Source: Massilia arenae
GTDB taxonomy: Bacteria; Pseudomonadota; Gammaproteobacteria; Burkholderiales; Burkholderiaceae_D
Assembly (NCBI RefSeq): GCF_008014745.1
Contig: NZ_VPFD01000030.1
Coordinates: 1-64,000, forward strand
Length of the DNA stretch: 64,000 bases
Direction of reading: 5' to 3'
Shown in pieces: positions 39,542-47,336 of this stretch. Within the stretch, counting starts at the first letter, position 1. Every line of letters starts with the position of its first letter. The notes under the pieces were generated by a model. It ran no database searches and was not told the origin of the DNA. It saw only the letters and a list, made by a program, of their open reading frames with translations. Both the position numbers and the translations under genes were made by a program.

Positions 39542-40054
39542 TTACTTCTTCGCTTCGACGCCCGGGGTGGCCGAGCGCGCCAGGAATGCCTGGGTGATCT
39601 GCGGCAGGTGGTCCAGCAGCCAGGCCGCCATCGCCTTTTCCTGTTCCAGGATCTGTTCCAGCTGGGCCTGGGTCGCGGCATCGCCCACCGATTTGGCCGC
39701 CGCGATCAGTGCGGTATAGCTCGCGATCTCGACGTTCTCGAACACGTAACCCGCCATGGCGCCCTTGACGACTTCGTCGCTGGCCGCCATGCCGCCCACG
39801 GCCTGGCCGAAGGCCACCAGGCGGGCGCCGATGTCCTTCAGGACCGAATTGTCGGTGCCGCGGCGGGCCAGGATTTCGTCGAGCACGCTGTGCTGCCAGC
39901 GGGTCTCGTCGATGTGCTGGACGATGCGCGCGCGCAGCTCAGGATAATGTTCGAGACGCTCGGCCTGCGCGGTCAACATCTGCTCGGCCTGCTTTTCCAT
40001 TGCGTGGGCATCGCGCAGCCAATCGTTGAAATTGTCGTTTGCAGTAGTAGCCAT
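39542..40054 (-). CDS. YciE-like DUF892 ferritin-fold protein
   Basis: A 170-residue four-helix protein. It starts DWLRDAHAMEKQAEQMLTAQAERLEHYPELRARIVQHIDETRWQ, and the putative metal ligands Glu and His lie in the E-x-x-x-x-x-x and HIDETRWQH patterns, with a later GYVFENVEIASYTALIAAA stretch. It is a DUF892 (YciE/YciF) family member, implicated in general stress response in enterobacteria. The ribosome-binding site acggaggaatc lies upstream of the ATG at 40054. A lone gene. It is acidic and soluble, with no signal peptide. Confidence 0.85.
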   Translation of the reverse strand: MATTANDNFNDWLRDAHAMEKQAEQMLTAQAERLEHYPELRARIVQHIDETRWQHSVLDEILARRGTDNSVLKDIGARLVAFGQAVGGMAASDEVVKGAMAGYVFENVEIASYTALIAAAKSVGDAATQAQLEQILEQEKAMAAWLLDHLPQITQAFLARSATPGVEAKK

Positions 40055-40173
40055 GATTCCTCCGTGAATGTGTGGACAGGTGGCGGAGTTCGCCCTGCCA
40101 ATACCATCGCAGAGTTAGGGAATCATGTTTGTTAGGTGCTACACACTGGCGATGAATCCGGCGCACCGGCAGT

Positions 40174-40473
40174 TCACTGTGTTGATGGCGCGCGTGCGCG
40201 CGTCTTGCTGACGACGCCTGAAGGATCGACCAGCACGACGAATTCGGAGAATTGCCCACCACCGGCCGGCGACTGGTAGACCCAGGTTTCGTAGCCGCTG
40301 TCGAAGCGCACGCTTTTTGTCGGGCCGAAGGCGGCCAGCAGTTCCGCCTTCGTGGTGCGTCCCGCCACCACGCTCGCCGACAGCCGCTCGGCTGCGACGA
40401 CGGAACCTGGAGGCGCTGCTTGCGTCGCGCAGCCCGCCAGCAGTGCCAAGCACAGCAAGAGACGCAGCTTCAT
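40174..40473 (-). CDS. Small outer-membrane lipoprotein, SmpA/BamE-like or unknown
   Basis: A 99-residue lipoprotein with lipobox LLLCLALLAGCATQ. The mature part has SVVAGRTTKAELLAAFGPTKSVRFDSGYETWVYQSP, then a beta part ending FVVLVDPSGVVSKTRARAP. G-x-T-x-x-x-L-x-x-x-F-G-x-P/T followed by a W-x-Y strand is the SmpA/BamE-like fold pattern, also used by many non-Bam proteins. The ATG at 40473 overlaps the upstream gene stop as ATGA, so it is coupled. It is the third and last gene of a peptidase operon. It is likely to be an accessory envelope protein. Confidence 0.7.
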   Translation of the reverse strand: MKLRLLLCLALLAGCATQAAPPGSVVAAERLSASVVAGRTTKAELLAAFGPTKSVRFDSGYETWVYQSPAGGGQFSEFVVLVDPSGVVSKTRARAPSTQ

Positions 40474-41291
40474 GGCGTCACCCCGGCCGGCGCGTCGACC
40501 ATGTATTCGAACTCGACCAGCGTATCGTCCGGCCAGCTCGCATCCCACAGCGGCACGTAATAAGTGCGGTCGAGCAGCACCTGGCAATCGCAGAAGGGCA
40601 GCATGTCGGGCGTCTGCTCGCCGCCGGCATACAGCATATTGAAGGGCAATGTTTCGACCCGCTCTCCCGCGCGCAGCGTGACCGCGAAGATCGGCCGCTC
40701 GGCGAAGAACAGGTAGTTGCCGTCCGGGCTGGTGCACACGCCCTCGGGCGTGTTCAGCGCATCCGAAATCCAGCCGAACAGCGGCGAGCTGTTCGAGACC
40801 AGGCCGGCTTCCTTGCCGACCCGGCACTCCAGGCGCAGGTCGCCCAGGCGCCGCGTGCCGGCAGGCAAGCCGGAAGTCTCGATCCGCGCGCGCCAGGTCA
40901 TGCTGGCGGTCTTGCGGCTGGCGAGCACGGCGGCGTCTTCCTGCAGGGCTTTCGCATGACGCGGCAGGACGAAGAAATTGTTCTCGTCGACAGGCACCGG
41001 CACCGACACGGTGTCGCCGGCGATGCGCAATGTGATGCCGCGCATGTCCGTCGATGGCAGGCGTGGCAGCAACTGGAAGCGTAGGGTGGCGTTGGGGGCG
41101 AAGGCGCGTTCGCGCTCGAAGCGTTCCATGCCGCGGATCATCTTGCGGTAGGACTTGTCGACCGGGTCGCGGGTGGACTTGACGGTGACGGTGTTCTGGC
41201 CGGCGGCCGAGGCCGGCAGGCAGAGGGAAACGGCCATGAGCACGGAGCCCATGGCAAGCGAAGCAACAACGCGGACGATCTGCCGCGTCAA
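40470..41291 (-). CDS. Secreted protein of unknown function in the YcbK-type operon
   Basis: About 273 residues starting at a TTG (41291), chosen because it gives a normal signal peptide with a basic start (TRQIVRVVASLAMGSVLMAV...SASAAG). An ATG at 41252 is the alternative. The mature part includes DPVDKSYRKMIRGMERFERERAF, RLPSTDMRGITLRIAGDTVSVPV and SRLAS-type strands, with two to five Cys (ECRV, GVCTSPDG, PFCDCQVLL) that may form disulfides. I do not recognise a family. It follows the peptidase by 5 bp and overlaps the lipoprotein as ATGA, so all three look co-expressed. Confidence 0.7.
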   Translation of the reverse strand: MTRQIVRVVASLAMGSVLMAVSLCLPASAAGQNTVTVKSTRDPVDKSYRKMIRGMERFERERAFAPNATLRFQLLPRLPSTDMRGITLRIAGDTVSVPVPVDENNFFVLPRHAKALQEDAAVLASRKTASMTWRARIETSGLPAGTRRLGDLRLECRVGKEAGLVSNSSPLFGWISDALNTPEGVCTSPDGNYLFFAERPIFAVTLRAGERVETLPFNMLYAGGEQTPDMLPFCDCQVLLDRTYYVPLWDASWPDDTLVEFEYMVDAPAGVTP

Positions 41292-41295
41292 GGTC

Positions 41296-41850
41296 TTACC
41301 AATACCGGACGCGGCCGGTATCCATGTGGACGAACTGCGAGCTGGCGTAATAGCCGACGCCGCCGCCCTTGAGCGACATCGCCGCTTTCTGCAGATTGCG
41401 CAGGTCGGTGCCCGGCAGGCGGATGTCGATCGCCTTGCCGTCCATGTGCAGGCTGCGCTTGGCCACGCCGCCGCTGCCGTGGCTGCGCAGGAAGGCGTTC
41501 GATTCCGGCGCGCGGTAGCCCGAGATGATGTGCAGTTCCTTGCTATTGTCGAGCTTGCCATTGAGCTGGCCGAGCAGCAGCAGCAGTTGCGGATCGATCT
41601 CGGCAATCTTGTTGCTGCGGTGGTCGCGCAGCACTTTATTGATGTCCTTCAGGGCACCCTGATCGAACTCGCCTTCGGCCCAGAACGTGCTCGTCAGCTT
41701 CTCGCCGGTGTGCGTGTTATAGAAACGCAGGCAGCACTCGCCGGACAGGATACTGCTGTCAGGTGATGTATTCTTGGCAAGGGTTGGAAGGGCGAGGGAG
41801 GATGAAGCGAGGAGGAGGGAGCTCTTGAGGAAGGAGCGTCGCTGGATCAT
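41296..41850 (-). CDS. Tat-exported YcbK/MepK-type DUF882 D,D-endopeptidase-like protein
   Basis: A 184-residue protein with a twin-arginine signal (MIQRRSFLKSSLLLASSSLAL). The mature domain has FYNTHTGEKL, a zinc-binding pattern HIISGYRAPESNAFLRSHGSGGVAKRSLHMDGKAIDIRLPG and FVHMDTGRVRYW. The His/Asp ligands (H-x-x-G-x-A-x-D and H-x-D) are present, as in the M15-like DUF882 proteins. YcbK (MepK) cleaves peptidoglycan crosslinks in E. coli. It is the first gene of a three-gene operon with a secreted unknown and a lipoprotein. No upstream L,D-transpeptidase or YcbB is in the window. Confidence 0.85.
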   Translation of the reverse strand: MIQRRSFLKSSLLLASSSLALPTLAKNTSPDSSILSGECCLRFYNTHTGEKLTSTFWAEGEFDQGALKDINKVLRDHRSNKIAEIDPQLLLLLGQLNGKLDNSKELHIISGYRAPESNAFLRSHGSGGVAKRSLHMDGKAIDIRLPGTDLRNLQKAAMSLKGGGVGYYASSQFVHMDTGRVRYW

Positions 41851-41985
41851 TGAAGGGAGTCCTTACGCTGGTTCAGTGAACCATCAATGATACGCCGATT
41901 GCCGTAATCGTGCAGATAAAATGTCGCGAATTGAGGCCAATCAGCTACGATGTCAACTGTTTAACGCTTTTTAAAAGAGGAAGTC

Positions 41986-43161
41986 ATGCCGAGTATTGTC
42001 AGGAAGTTCTTGAGCAAAAAACTGGTTCTGGCCGCCACACTGGCAACGGTCGGTGTGGCCGCCGTGGCGCAAGAGGTAACGCCGGTCGACAAGCCGCCGC
42101 TCGCCAAGGGCTGGAAGCTCGAAACGGTCGCCACCGGCGCGCCGCAACCCTGGGGCATGGCCTGGCTGCCGGATGGCCGCATGCTGGTCACCGGCAAGCA
42201 GGGCACGCTGCATGTCTTGAACGGCAAGAGCTTCGAGCAAATTCCTCTCGACGGTTTGCCGAACCTGTACGCCAGCGGCCAGGGCGGCTTGCTCGACATC
42301 GCGGTCCATCCCGCCGATAAAACCAATCCGCGCATCTACCTGACGATGTCCAGCGGCACCGACGACGAGAACCGGACCGTGCTGGTGCAGGGCGTGTTCG
42401 ACGGCAAGCGCGTGACCGGCATCAAGCAGATCTTCGCGGTTAACCTCGCCAAGAATGGTGGCCAGCATTTCGGCTCGCGCCTGTTGTTCCTGCCCGATAA
42501 CACCATCCTGATGAGCATTGGCGACGGCGGCAATACGCCTCAGCGCATCGGCAATATGCTGGCGCGCGACCAGGCCCAGAGCCTGGCTTCGCACACCGGA
42601 AAGATCCTGCACCTGACGGACGCCGGCCAGCCGGTCGGCAAGGGCGCATTCGCGGGCAAGGACAACGCCCGCCCCGAGATCTACAGCTACGGCCACCGCA
42701 ACGTGCAGGGCCTGGCGCGCGATCCGAAGAGCGGCCGCGTCTACGCCAACGAGCACGGCTCGCGCGGCGGCGACGAGATCAATGTGATCGAGGCCGGCAA
42801 CAACTATGGCTGGCCGTTGCAAAGCTATACGCTGGACTACGGCACGCGCGAGCCGATCGGCATGAAGGTGGTGCCGGGCACGGTGCAGCCGATCGTCGTG
42901 TGGACGCCGTCGCCGGCGCCGTCGGGCCTGGCGTTCTATACGGGTAAAGCCTTCCCGCAATGGCAGGGCAGCCTGTTCAGTGGCAGCCTGGCCGGCCAGG
43001 ACGTGCGCCGCGTGCAACTCGACGCCCAGGGCAAGGTGACGGCCCAGGAACTGCTGCCAGTCGGCAAGCGCGTGCGCGACGTGCGCCAGGGTCCGGACGG
43101 CGAGCTGTACGTACTGACCGATGAAGCCAAGGGCAGCCTGCTGCGGATCGTTCCCAAGTAA
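41986..43161 (+). CDS. PQQ-dependent aldose sugar dehydrogenase (YliI/Asd type)
   Basis: A 391-residue periplasmic enzyme with signal peptide (KLVLAATLATVGVAAVAQ). Its six-bladed beta-propeller includes PWGMAWLPDGRMLVTGKQGTLHVL, GQGGLLDIAVHP, HFGSRLLFLPDNTILMSIGDGG, YGHRNVQGLARD and NEHGSRGGDEINVIEAGNNYGWP, a pattern matching the soluble aldose dehydrogenase YliI of E. coli. It is a separate protein from the lipoprotein version at 37423. The ribosome-binding site is aaaagaggaagtc. The region after the stop carries the promoter of the M16 gene. Confidence 0.88.
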   Translation: MPSIVRKFLSKKLVLAATLATVGVAAVAQEVTPVDKPPLAKGWKLETVATGAPQPWGMAWLPDGRMLVTGKQGTLHVLNGKSFEQIPLDGLPNLYASGQGGLLDIAVHPADKTNPRIYLTMSSGTDDENRTVLVQGVFDGKRVTGIKQIFAVNLAKNGGQHFGSRLLFLPDNTILMSIGDGGNTPQRIGNMLARDQAQSLASHTGKILHLTDAGQPVGKGAFAGKDNARPEIYSYGHRNVQGLARDPKSGRVYANEHGSRGGDEINVIEAGNNYGWPLQSYTLDYGTREPIGMKVVPGTVQPIVVWTPSPAPSGLAFYTGKAFPQWQGSLFSGSLAGQDVRRVQLDAQGKVTAQELLPVGKRVRDVRQGPDGELYVLTDEAKGSLLRIVPK

Positions 43162-43212
43162 TGCGCGGCGCATGAAGTGACGCCAGACTGGCGTATGCAC
43201 ACATGTTTTTGT

Positions 43213-43241
43213 TTGTTGACAACGTGAAACCTGCCTAGAAT
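43213..43241 (+). promoter_or_regulatory. Candidate sigma70 promoter of the M16 peptidase gene
   Basis: TTGTTG (43213-43218) and TAGAAT (43236-43241) are separated by 17 bp and lie 76 bp upstream of the ATG. A TTGACA at 43216 would give only a 14-bp spacer. A hairpin ggcgcgtccctgaggcgcgcc (43253-43273) lies in the leader. Confidence 0.4.
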
Positions 43242-43317
43242 GAATGTTTGCAAGGCGCGTCCCTGAGGCGCGCCTTCTGCGTTTCATTCCCGTCCCGACC
43301 CATTCAGGAGGAGCAGC

Positions 43318-46095
43318 ATGGCAGTTTCCGTTCGTCGCACCATCGGCCTGGCCGCAGCGCTCGCGCTAGCGTTTGGCACGTCTTCACTCCAGGCCGCGCC
43401 GGCAAAACCGGCTGCCACGCCGGATATCCCGATCCCGGATATCAAGTACACCAAATTCACGCTCAAGAACGGGCTGACGGTGCTGGTCCACGAAGACCGC
43501 AAGACGCCGGTGGTGGCGATCAATACCTGGTACCACGTCGGTTCGAAGAACGAGAAAGTGGGCAAGACCGGCTTCGCCCACCTGTTCGAACACCTGATGT
43601 TCAGCGGCAGCGACAACTTCAATCACACCTACCTGAACGCGATGGAGCGCATCGGCGCGACCGACCTCAACGGCACGACGAACCAGGACCGCACCAATTA
43701 CTTCCAGAACGTGCCGACCTCGATGCTCGACTATGCGCTGTTCGCCGAGAGCGACCGCATGGGCCATCTGCTGGGCACGGTCGACAAGAAGAAGCTCGAC
43801 ATTCAGCGCGGCGTGGTGCAGAACGAAAAACGCCAGTACGAAAACCAGCCCTATGGCATCGCCTGGGAACTCTTGACGACGAACACCTACCCGGCCGGCC
43901 ACCCGTATTCCTGGACCGTGATCGGCAAGATGGAAGACCTCGACGCGGCCTCGATGACCGACGTGCAGGATTGGTTCAAGCAGAACTATGGCCCGAACAA
44001 CACGGTGCTGGTGCTGTCGGGCGATATCTCGCCGGAAGAAGCGCGCGAGAAGGTCGAGCGCTTCTACGGTGCAATCCCGCCCGGTCCGCCGCTGGCCAAG
44101 CATGACGCCTGGATCGCCAAGCGCACCGGCACCCATCGCACGGTGGCGCAGGACCGCGTGCCGCAATCGCGCATCTACCGCACCTGGAACGTGCCGGGCG
44201 CACATACACAAGAGGAAGCGCTGCTCGACCTGGCCGCGCGCGTGCTGGGTGGCGGCAAGACCTCGCGTCTCTATAAACGCCTGGTGTACCAGGATCAGTT
44301 GGCCACCAGCGCGACCGCGAGCGACAGCTCGTCCGAAATCGGCGGCCAGTTCAGCATGACGCTGACCGCGCGTCCTGGCGGCGACGTCAAGAAGATGGAA
44401 CGCATCGCCGACGAAGAACTGCGCGCGCTGATGAAGAACGGTCCCACGGACGCCGAACTGCGCCTGGCCAAGACCGCAACCCTGGCCCAGTACACGCGCA
44501 TGATCGAGCGCGTGGGCGGCTTCGGCGGCAAGAGCGACCTGCTGGCTTCGTGCGAGACCTATACCGGCAATCCGGACTGCTACAAGGTCTACCTGCAGCG
44601 CATCAAGGACGCCACCCCGGCCATGGTGAAGAAGGCCATGAACGACTGGCTCAGCGACGGCGACTTCGTGCTGCAGATCGACCCGTTCCCGACCGGCCTG
44701 GCCGCCACGCAAACCGGCCTGGACCGCAGCAAGGCGCCGGACACCGGCAAGGCGATGTCGCTCAAGCTGCCGCCGATGCAGCGCACCACCCTGTCGAACG
44801 GCCTGAAGGTCGTGCTGGCCGAACGTCATGAGGCGCCGATCGTCAACCTGCAGATGCTGGTCGACAGCGGCTACGCCTCGGACAGCGCCGACATGCCCGG
44901 CGTGGCAAGCCTGGCCCTGCGCATGCTTGAAGAAGGTACGGGCAGCCGCAAGTCGCTGCAGATCGGCGAAGAGCTGGAAAGCCTGGGCGCGAGCTTTGGC
45001 GCCGGCACCAACCTCGACGGCGCTTTCGTCTCCATGAACGCGCTCAAGGCCACCTTGCCGCAGGCGCTGAACCTGTATTCGGACCTGGTGCTCAACCCCG
45101 CCTTCCCGCAGAATGAGTTCGCGCGCCTGCAGCAGGACCGACTGGCCGCGATCGCGCGCGAGAAGTCCGATCCGCAATCGATCGCGATGCGCGTCGCGCC
45201 GGCGCTGCTGTACGGCCAGGATCACGTGTACGCCAAGCCGGGCACCGGCACTGGCACCGAGGACGCCGTCAAGCGCATGACCCGCGCCGACCTGGCCAAG
45301 TATCACGCGACCTGGTTCAAGCCGAACAACGCCAACCTGCTGGTGGTGGGCGACACCACGCTGGCCGAGATCAAGCCGATGCTCGAGAAAGCGTTTGGCG
45401 CCTGGAAAGCCGGTGACGTGCCGAAGAAAGCGATTGCCGAAGTGGCGCCGCGCGCCGCGCCGGTGGTCTACCTGGTCGACCGTCCCGGCGCGCTGCAGAG
45501 CGTGATCCTGGGCGGCCAGCTGGCGCCGCCGCGCAACAGCCCCGAGGCGCTGCCGCTGGAACTCGTCAACGACGTGTTCGGCGGCACCTTCAGCTCGCGC
45601 ATCAATATGAACCTGCGCGAAGACAAGCACTGGTCGTACGGCGTGCGCAGCCAGGTGTCGCCGGCAATCGGCCAGCGTCAGTTCGTGAGCATCTCGCCGG
45701 TGCAGACCGACAAGACCGGCGATGCGCTGAAGGAGCTGGTGGGCGAATACCGCAATATTGCCGGCGCCAAGCCGATCGCGAACGAAGAGCTCAAGTTCGC
45801 GCAGGACAATAAAACCCTGCGCCTGCCGGGCAGCTTCGAGACCGCCGGCCAACTGGCCGGCGCTTATTCCACGATCCTGCAGTACGGCCTGCCCGAGGAT
45901 TACTTCAACACCTATACCGAGAAGGCGCTGGCGCTGACGCCGCAGCAGGCCAACGCCCTGGCCGCACGCAGCTTCGTGGCCGATCGGCTGGTGTGGGTGG
46001 TGGTGGGCGACATGGCCAAGGTCGAGAAGGACATCCGCGCCCTGAACCTGGGCGAGGTGCGCCGCATCGACGTGGACGGTAAGCCGCTGCCGTAA
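43318..46095 (+). CDS. Periplasmic M16 family zinc metalloprotease (two-domain)
   Basis: A 925-residue protease with a signal peptide (VRRTIGLAAALALAFGTSSLQA). The N-terminal M16 domain carries the inverse zinc motif HLFEH (His88, Glu91, His92) and a third ligand candidate Glu170 in VVQNEKRQ. The second M16 domain (about 480-920) has lost the motif and serves to form the closed chamber, as in two-domain pitrilysin-like proteins. R-Y region (RINMNLREDKHWSYGVRSQV) matches the substrate-binding R/Y pair. Substrates are probably small peptides. The ribosome-binding site is aggaggagcagc, ideal spacing. Confidence 0.9.
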   Translation: MAVSVRRTIGLAAALALAFGTSSLQAAPAKPAATPDIPIPDIKYTKFTLKNGLTVLVHEDRKTPVVAINTWYHVGSKNEKVGKTGFAHLFEHLMFSGSDNFNHTYLNAMERIGATDLNGTTNQDRTNYFQNVPTSMLDYALFAESDRMGHLLGTVDKKKLDIQRGVVQNEKRQYENQPYGIAWELLTTNTYPAGHPYSWTVIGKMEDLDAASMTDVQDWFKQNYGPNNTVLVLSGDISPEEAREKVERFYGAIPPGPPLAKHDAWIAKRTGTHRTVAQDRVPQSRIYRTWNVPGAHTQEEALLDLAARVLGGGKTSRLYKRLVYQDQLATSATASDSSSEIGGQFSMTLTARPGGDVKKMERIADEELRALMKNGPTDAELRLAKTATLAQYTRMIERVGGFGGKSDLLASCETYTGNPDCYKVYLQRIKDATPAMVKKAMNDWLSDGDFVLQIDPFPTGLAATQTGLDRSKAPDTGKAMSLKLPPMQRTTLSNGLKVVLAERHEAPIVNLQMLVDSGYASDSADMPGVASLALRMLEEGTGSRKSLQIGEELESLGASFGAGTNLDGAFVSMNALKATLPQALNLYSDLVLNPAFPQNEFARLQQDRLAAIAREKSDPQSIAMRVAPALLYGQDHVYAKPGTGTGTEDAVKRMTRADLAKYHATWFKPNNANLLVVGDTTLAEIKPMLEKAFGAWKAGDVPKKAIAEVAPRAAPVVYLVDRPGALQSVILGGQLAPPRNSPEALPLELVNDVFGGTFSSRINMNLREDKHWSYGVRSQVSPAIGQRQFVSISPVQTDKTGDALKELVGEYRNIAGAKPIANEELKFAQDNKTLRLPGSFETAGQLAGAYSTILQYGLPEDYFNTYTEKALALTPQQANALAARSFVADRLVWVVVGDMAKVEKDIRALNLGEVRRIDVDGKPLP

Positions 46096-46173
46096 ATGTC
46101 TCGATGAAAGAATACCCGGCCTGTGCGCCGGGCATGTCCGCTTTCGGGGACACTATGGGCAGGAGGAATGCTC

Positions 46174-46764
46174 ATGGACCAACAACTCACACTGGACCCG
46201 GCGCATACCGCGCTGGTCCTCATCGATCTTCAGAACAGCAACGTCAAGCACGAGCTCGCGCCGCATGGCGCCGAGGACGTGGTCGGCAACTGCGTGTTGC
46301 TGGCGCAAGAGATGCGCGAACGCGGCGGCCTGGTCATCTACATACACGTGTTGCTGAACGAATTGCCGCAAGTGCCGGCCGATTCTCCGCTGCGTCCGCA
46401 GGGCGCGCCTGCGGCGCCGCCCGATGCCTCGTGGCTGGCGCCGGAAGCCGGGGTCGAGGCGCAAGACCTGGTCATCGTCAAGCGCCAGTGGGGCGCCTTC
46501 TATGGCACGGAACTCGAGCAGCAGCTGCGGCGGCGCGGCATCGACACGCTGGTCATGGGCGGCATCGCCACTAATTTCGGTGTCGAGTCGACTGCGCGCG
46601 CAGCTTACGACTTCGGCTTCAAGCTGGTGTTCGCCGAGGATGCGATGAGCAGCTTCGATGCCGATGCTCACCGTTTTGCGTGCGAAAACATCTTCCCGAA
46701 AATGGGAAGGGTGCGCTCGACGCGCACCTTGATCACAACGCTGGCAAAGATACAGGGAGGGTAA
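46174..46764 (+). CDS. YecD-like isochorismatase-fold protein lacking the catalytic cysteine
   Basis: A 196-residue member of the isochorismatase-like hydrolase fold. LVLIDLQNSNVK provides the first Asp, KRQWGAFYGTELEQQLRRRGIDTLVMGG the Lys region, and the position that normally holds the nucleophilic Cys reads IATNFGVESTARAA, with Gly in place of Cys. E. coli YecD, as I recall, has the same ATNxGVEST replacement, so the protein may have a different chemistry or a binding role. The start at 46174 follows aggagg with seven-base spacing; an ATG at 46168 is too close. The stop lies on top of the first palindromic operator of the next gene. Confidence 0.8.
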   Translation: MDQQLTLDPAHTALVLIDLQNSNVKHELAPHGAEDVVGNCVLLAQEMRERGGLVIYIHVLLNELPQVPADSPLRPQGAPAAPPDASWLAPEAGVEAQDLVIVKRQWGAFYGTELEQQLRRRGIDTLVMGGIATNFGVESTARAAYDFGFKLVFAEDAMSSFDADAHRFACENIFPKMGRVRSTRTLITTLAKIQGG

Positions 46765-46786
46765 AAGAGTGAAAACACTCTTTTAC
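46761..46786. promoter_or_regulatory. Perfect palindrome, candidate operator of the HipB-like regulator
   Basis: Arms gtaaaagagtg (46761-46771) and cactcttttac (46776-46786) with an aaaa centre. The core gagtg-aaaa-cactc recurs as gagtg-aaat-cactc at 46867. It also overlaps the stop codon of the YecD-like gene and could serve as a hairpin behind it. Confidence 0.6.
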
Positions 46787-46859
46787 TATCTGTTTCTGTT
46801 CTACGATCACGTAAAAGAACAAAAACGCTCGTTAAGCCAGTCTAAGCGTTATTTCTGAA

Positions 46860-46865
46860 TATAAT
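46860..46865 (+). promoter_or_regulatory. -10 element of the HipB-like gene
   Basis: A consensus TATAAT immediately upstream of the second palindrome, so a repressor bound there would cover the transcription start. No good -35 is visible (gttaag at 46831 is too far away). Confidence 0.5.
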
Positions 46866-46866
46866 G

Positions 46867-46880
46867 GAGTGAAATCACTC
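46867..46880. promoter_or_regulatory. Second palindromic operator
   Basis: gagtgaaatcactc, with the flanking ttttat matching the first palindrome's right arm. It lies between the -10 box and the ATG at 46893. Confidence 0.6.
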
Positions 46881-46892
46881 TTTTATTTCCAT

Positions 46893-47168
46893 ATGCGTAT
46901 CGAATCTGCCGCGCAACTCGGCGCTATCATGCGTGAAACGCGAGTTGCGCAGAAGATACCCTTGCTCGACTTGGCGCAAGTCCTTAACACATCACATACC
47001 TTGTTGAGGCGACAGGAACACGGCGAATCAACCAAGGCGCTGGAAGTCCTGTTCGCGACCATGAAGCAACTGGGTATCGAAATGCACATTGAGCTGCCGC
47101 CAGATGTCAGCATCGACACTGCCGGGCTGGCTGGAGGGCTGCGCCGCAATTCGCGAGCAAGGCCATGA
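46893..47168 (+). CDS. HipB-like XRE-family DNA-binding protein (orphan antitoxin-type regulator)
   Basis: A 91-residue protein. The helix-turn-helix lies at about 6-60 (AAQLGAIMRETRVAQKIPLLDLAQVLNTSHTLLRRQEHGESTKALEVLFATMKQLGIEM), followed by a short tail (ELPPDVSIDTAG...RRNSRARP). The pattern Q-L-G-x-x-M-R-x-x-R and the helix after it resemble HipB antitoxins and their relatives. The ATG at 46893 is used; a GTG at 46869 lies within the operator. Two near-identical palindromes upstream fit autorepression. The usual partner, a HipA kinase, is not present intact; the following short ORF may be a remnant. Confidence 0.7.
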   Translation: MRIESAAQLGAIMRETRVAQKIPLLDLAQVLNTSHTLLRRQEHGESTKALEVLFATMKQLGIEMHIELPPDVSIDTAGLAGGLRRNSRARP

Positions 47169-47284
47169 CTAGACGCCACTTCGAGGTTCATATCGATCGT
47201 CCAGCACAACGCGCCTCTCACATGCTGATGCTTCGAAGGATCGTATGCATGTGTATCAGCGAGACTGTACAGAAACTCCGCTAG
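47165..47284 (+). pseudogene. Short ORF after the HipB-like gene, possible truncated toxin start
   Basis: The ATG at 47165 overlaps the HipB-like stop as ATGA. A 39-codon ORF reads MTRRHFEVHIDRPAQRASHM and onwards to a TAG at 47282-47284. The opening M-T-R-R-x-x-E-V-x-I-D resembles the first beta-strand of HipA-type toxins, after which the sequence diverges. It could be a decayed partner whose remainder was deleted, or an unrelated short ORF. Two hairpins (47286-47302 and 47306-47324) follow. Confidence 0.35.
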
Positions 47285-47285
47285 A

Positions 47286-47324
47286 CACCAGCGATGCTGG
47301 TGCAAGCGGCGCCGCAGGCGCCGC
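47286..47324. terminator. Tandem hairpins between convergent genes
   Basis: caccag/ctggtg (47286-47302) and gcggcgcc/ggcgccgc (47306-47324). No T run follows, so a role in termination is only likely by position. Confidence 0.35.
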
Positions 47325-47336
47325 CTCCAACAACCC

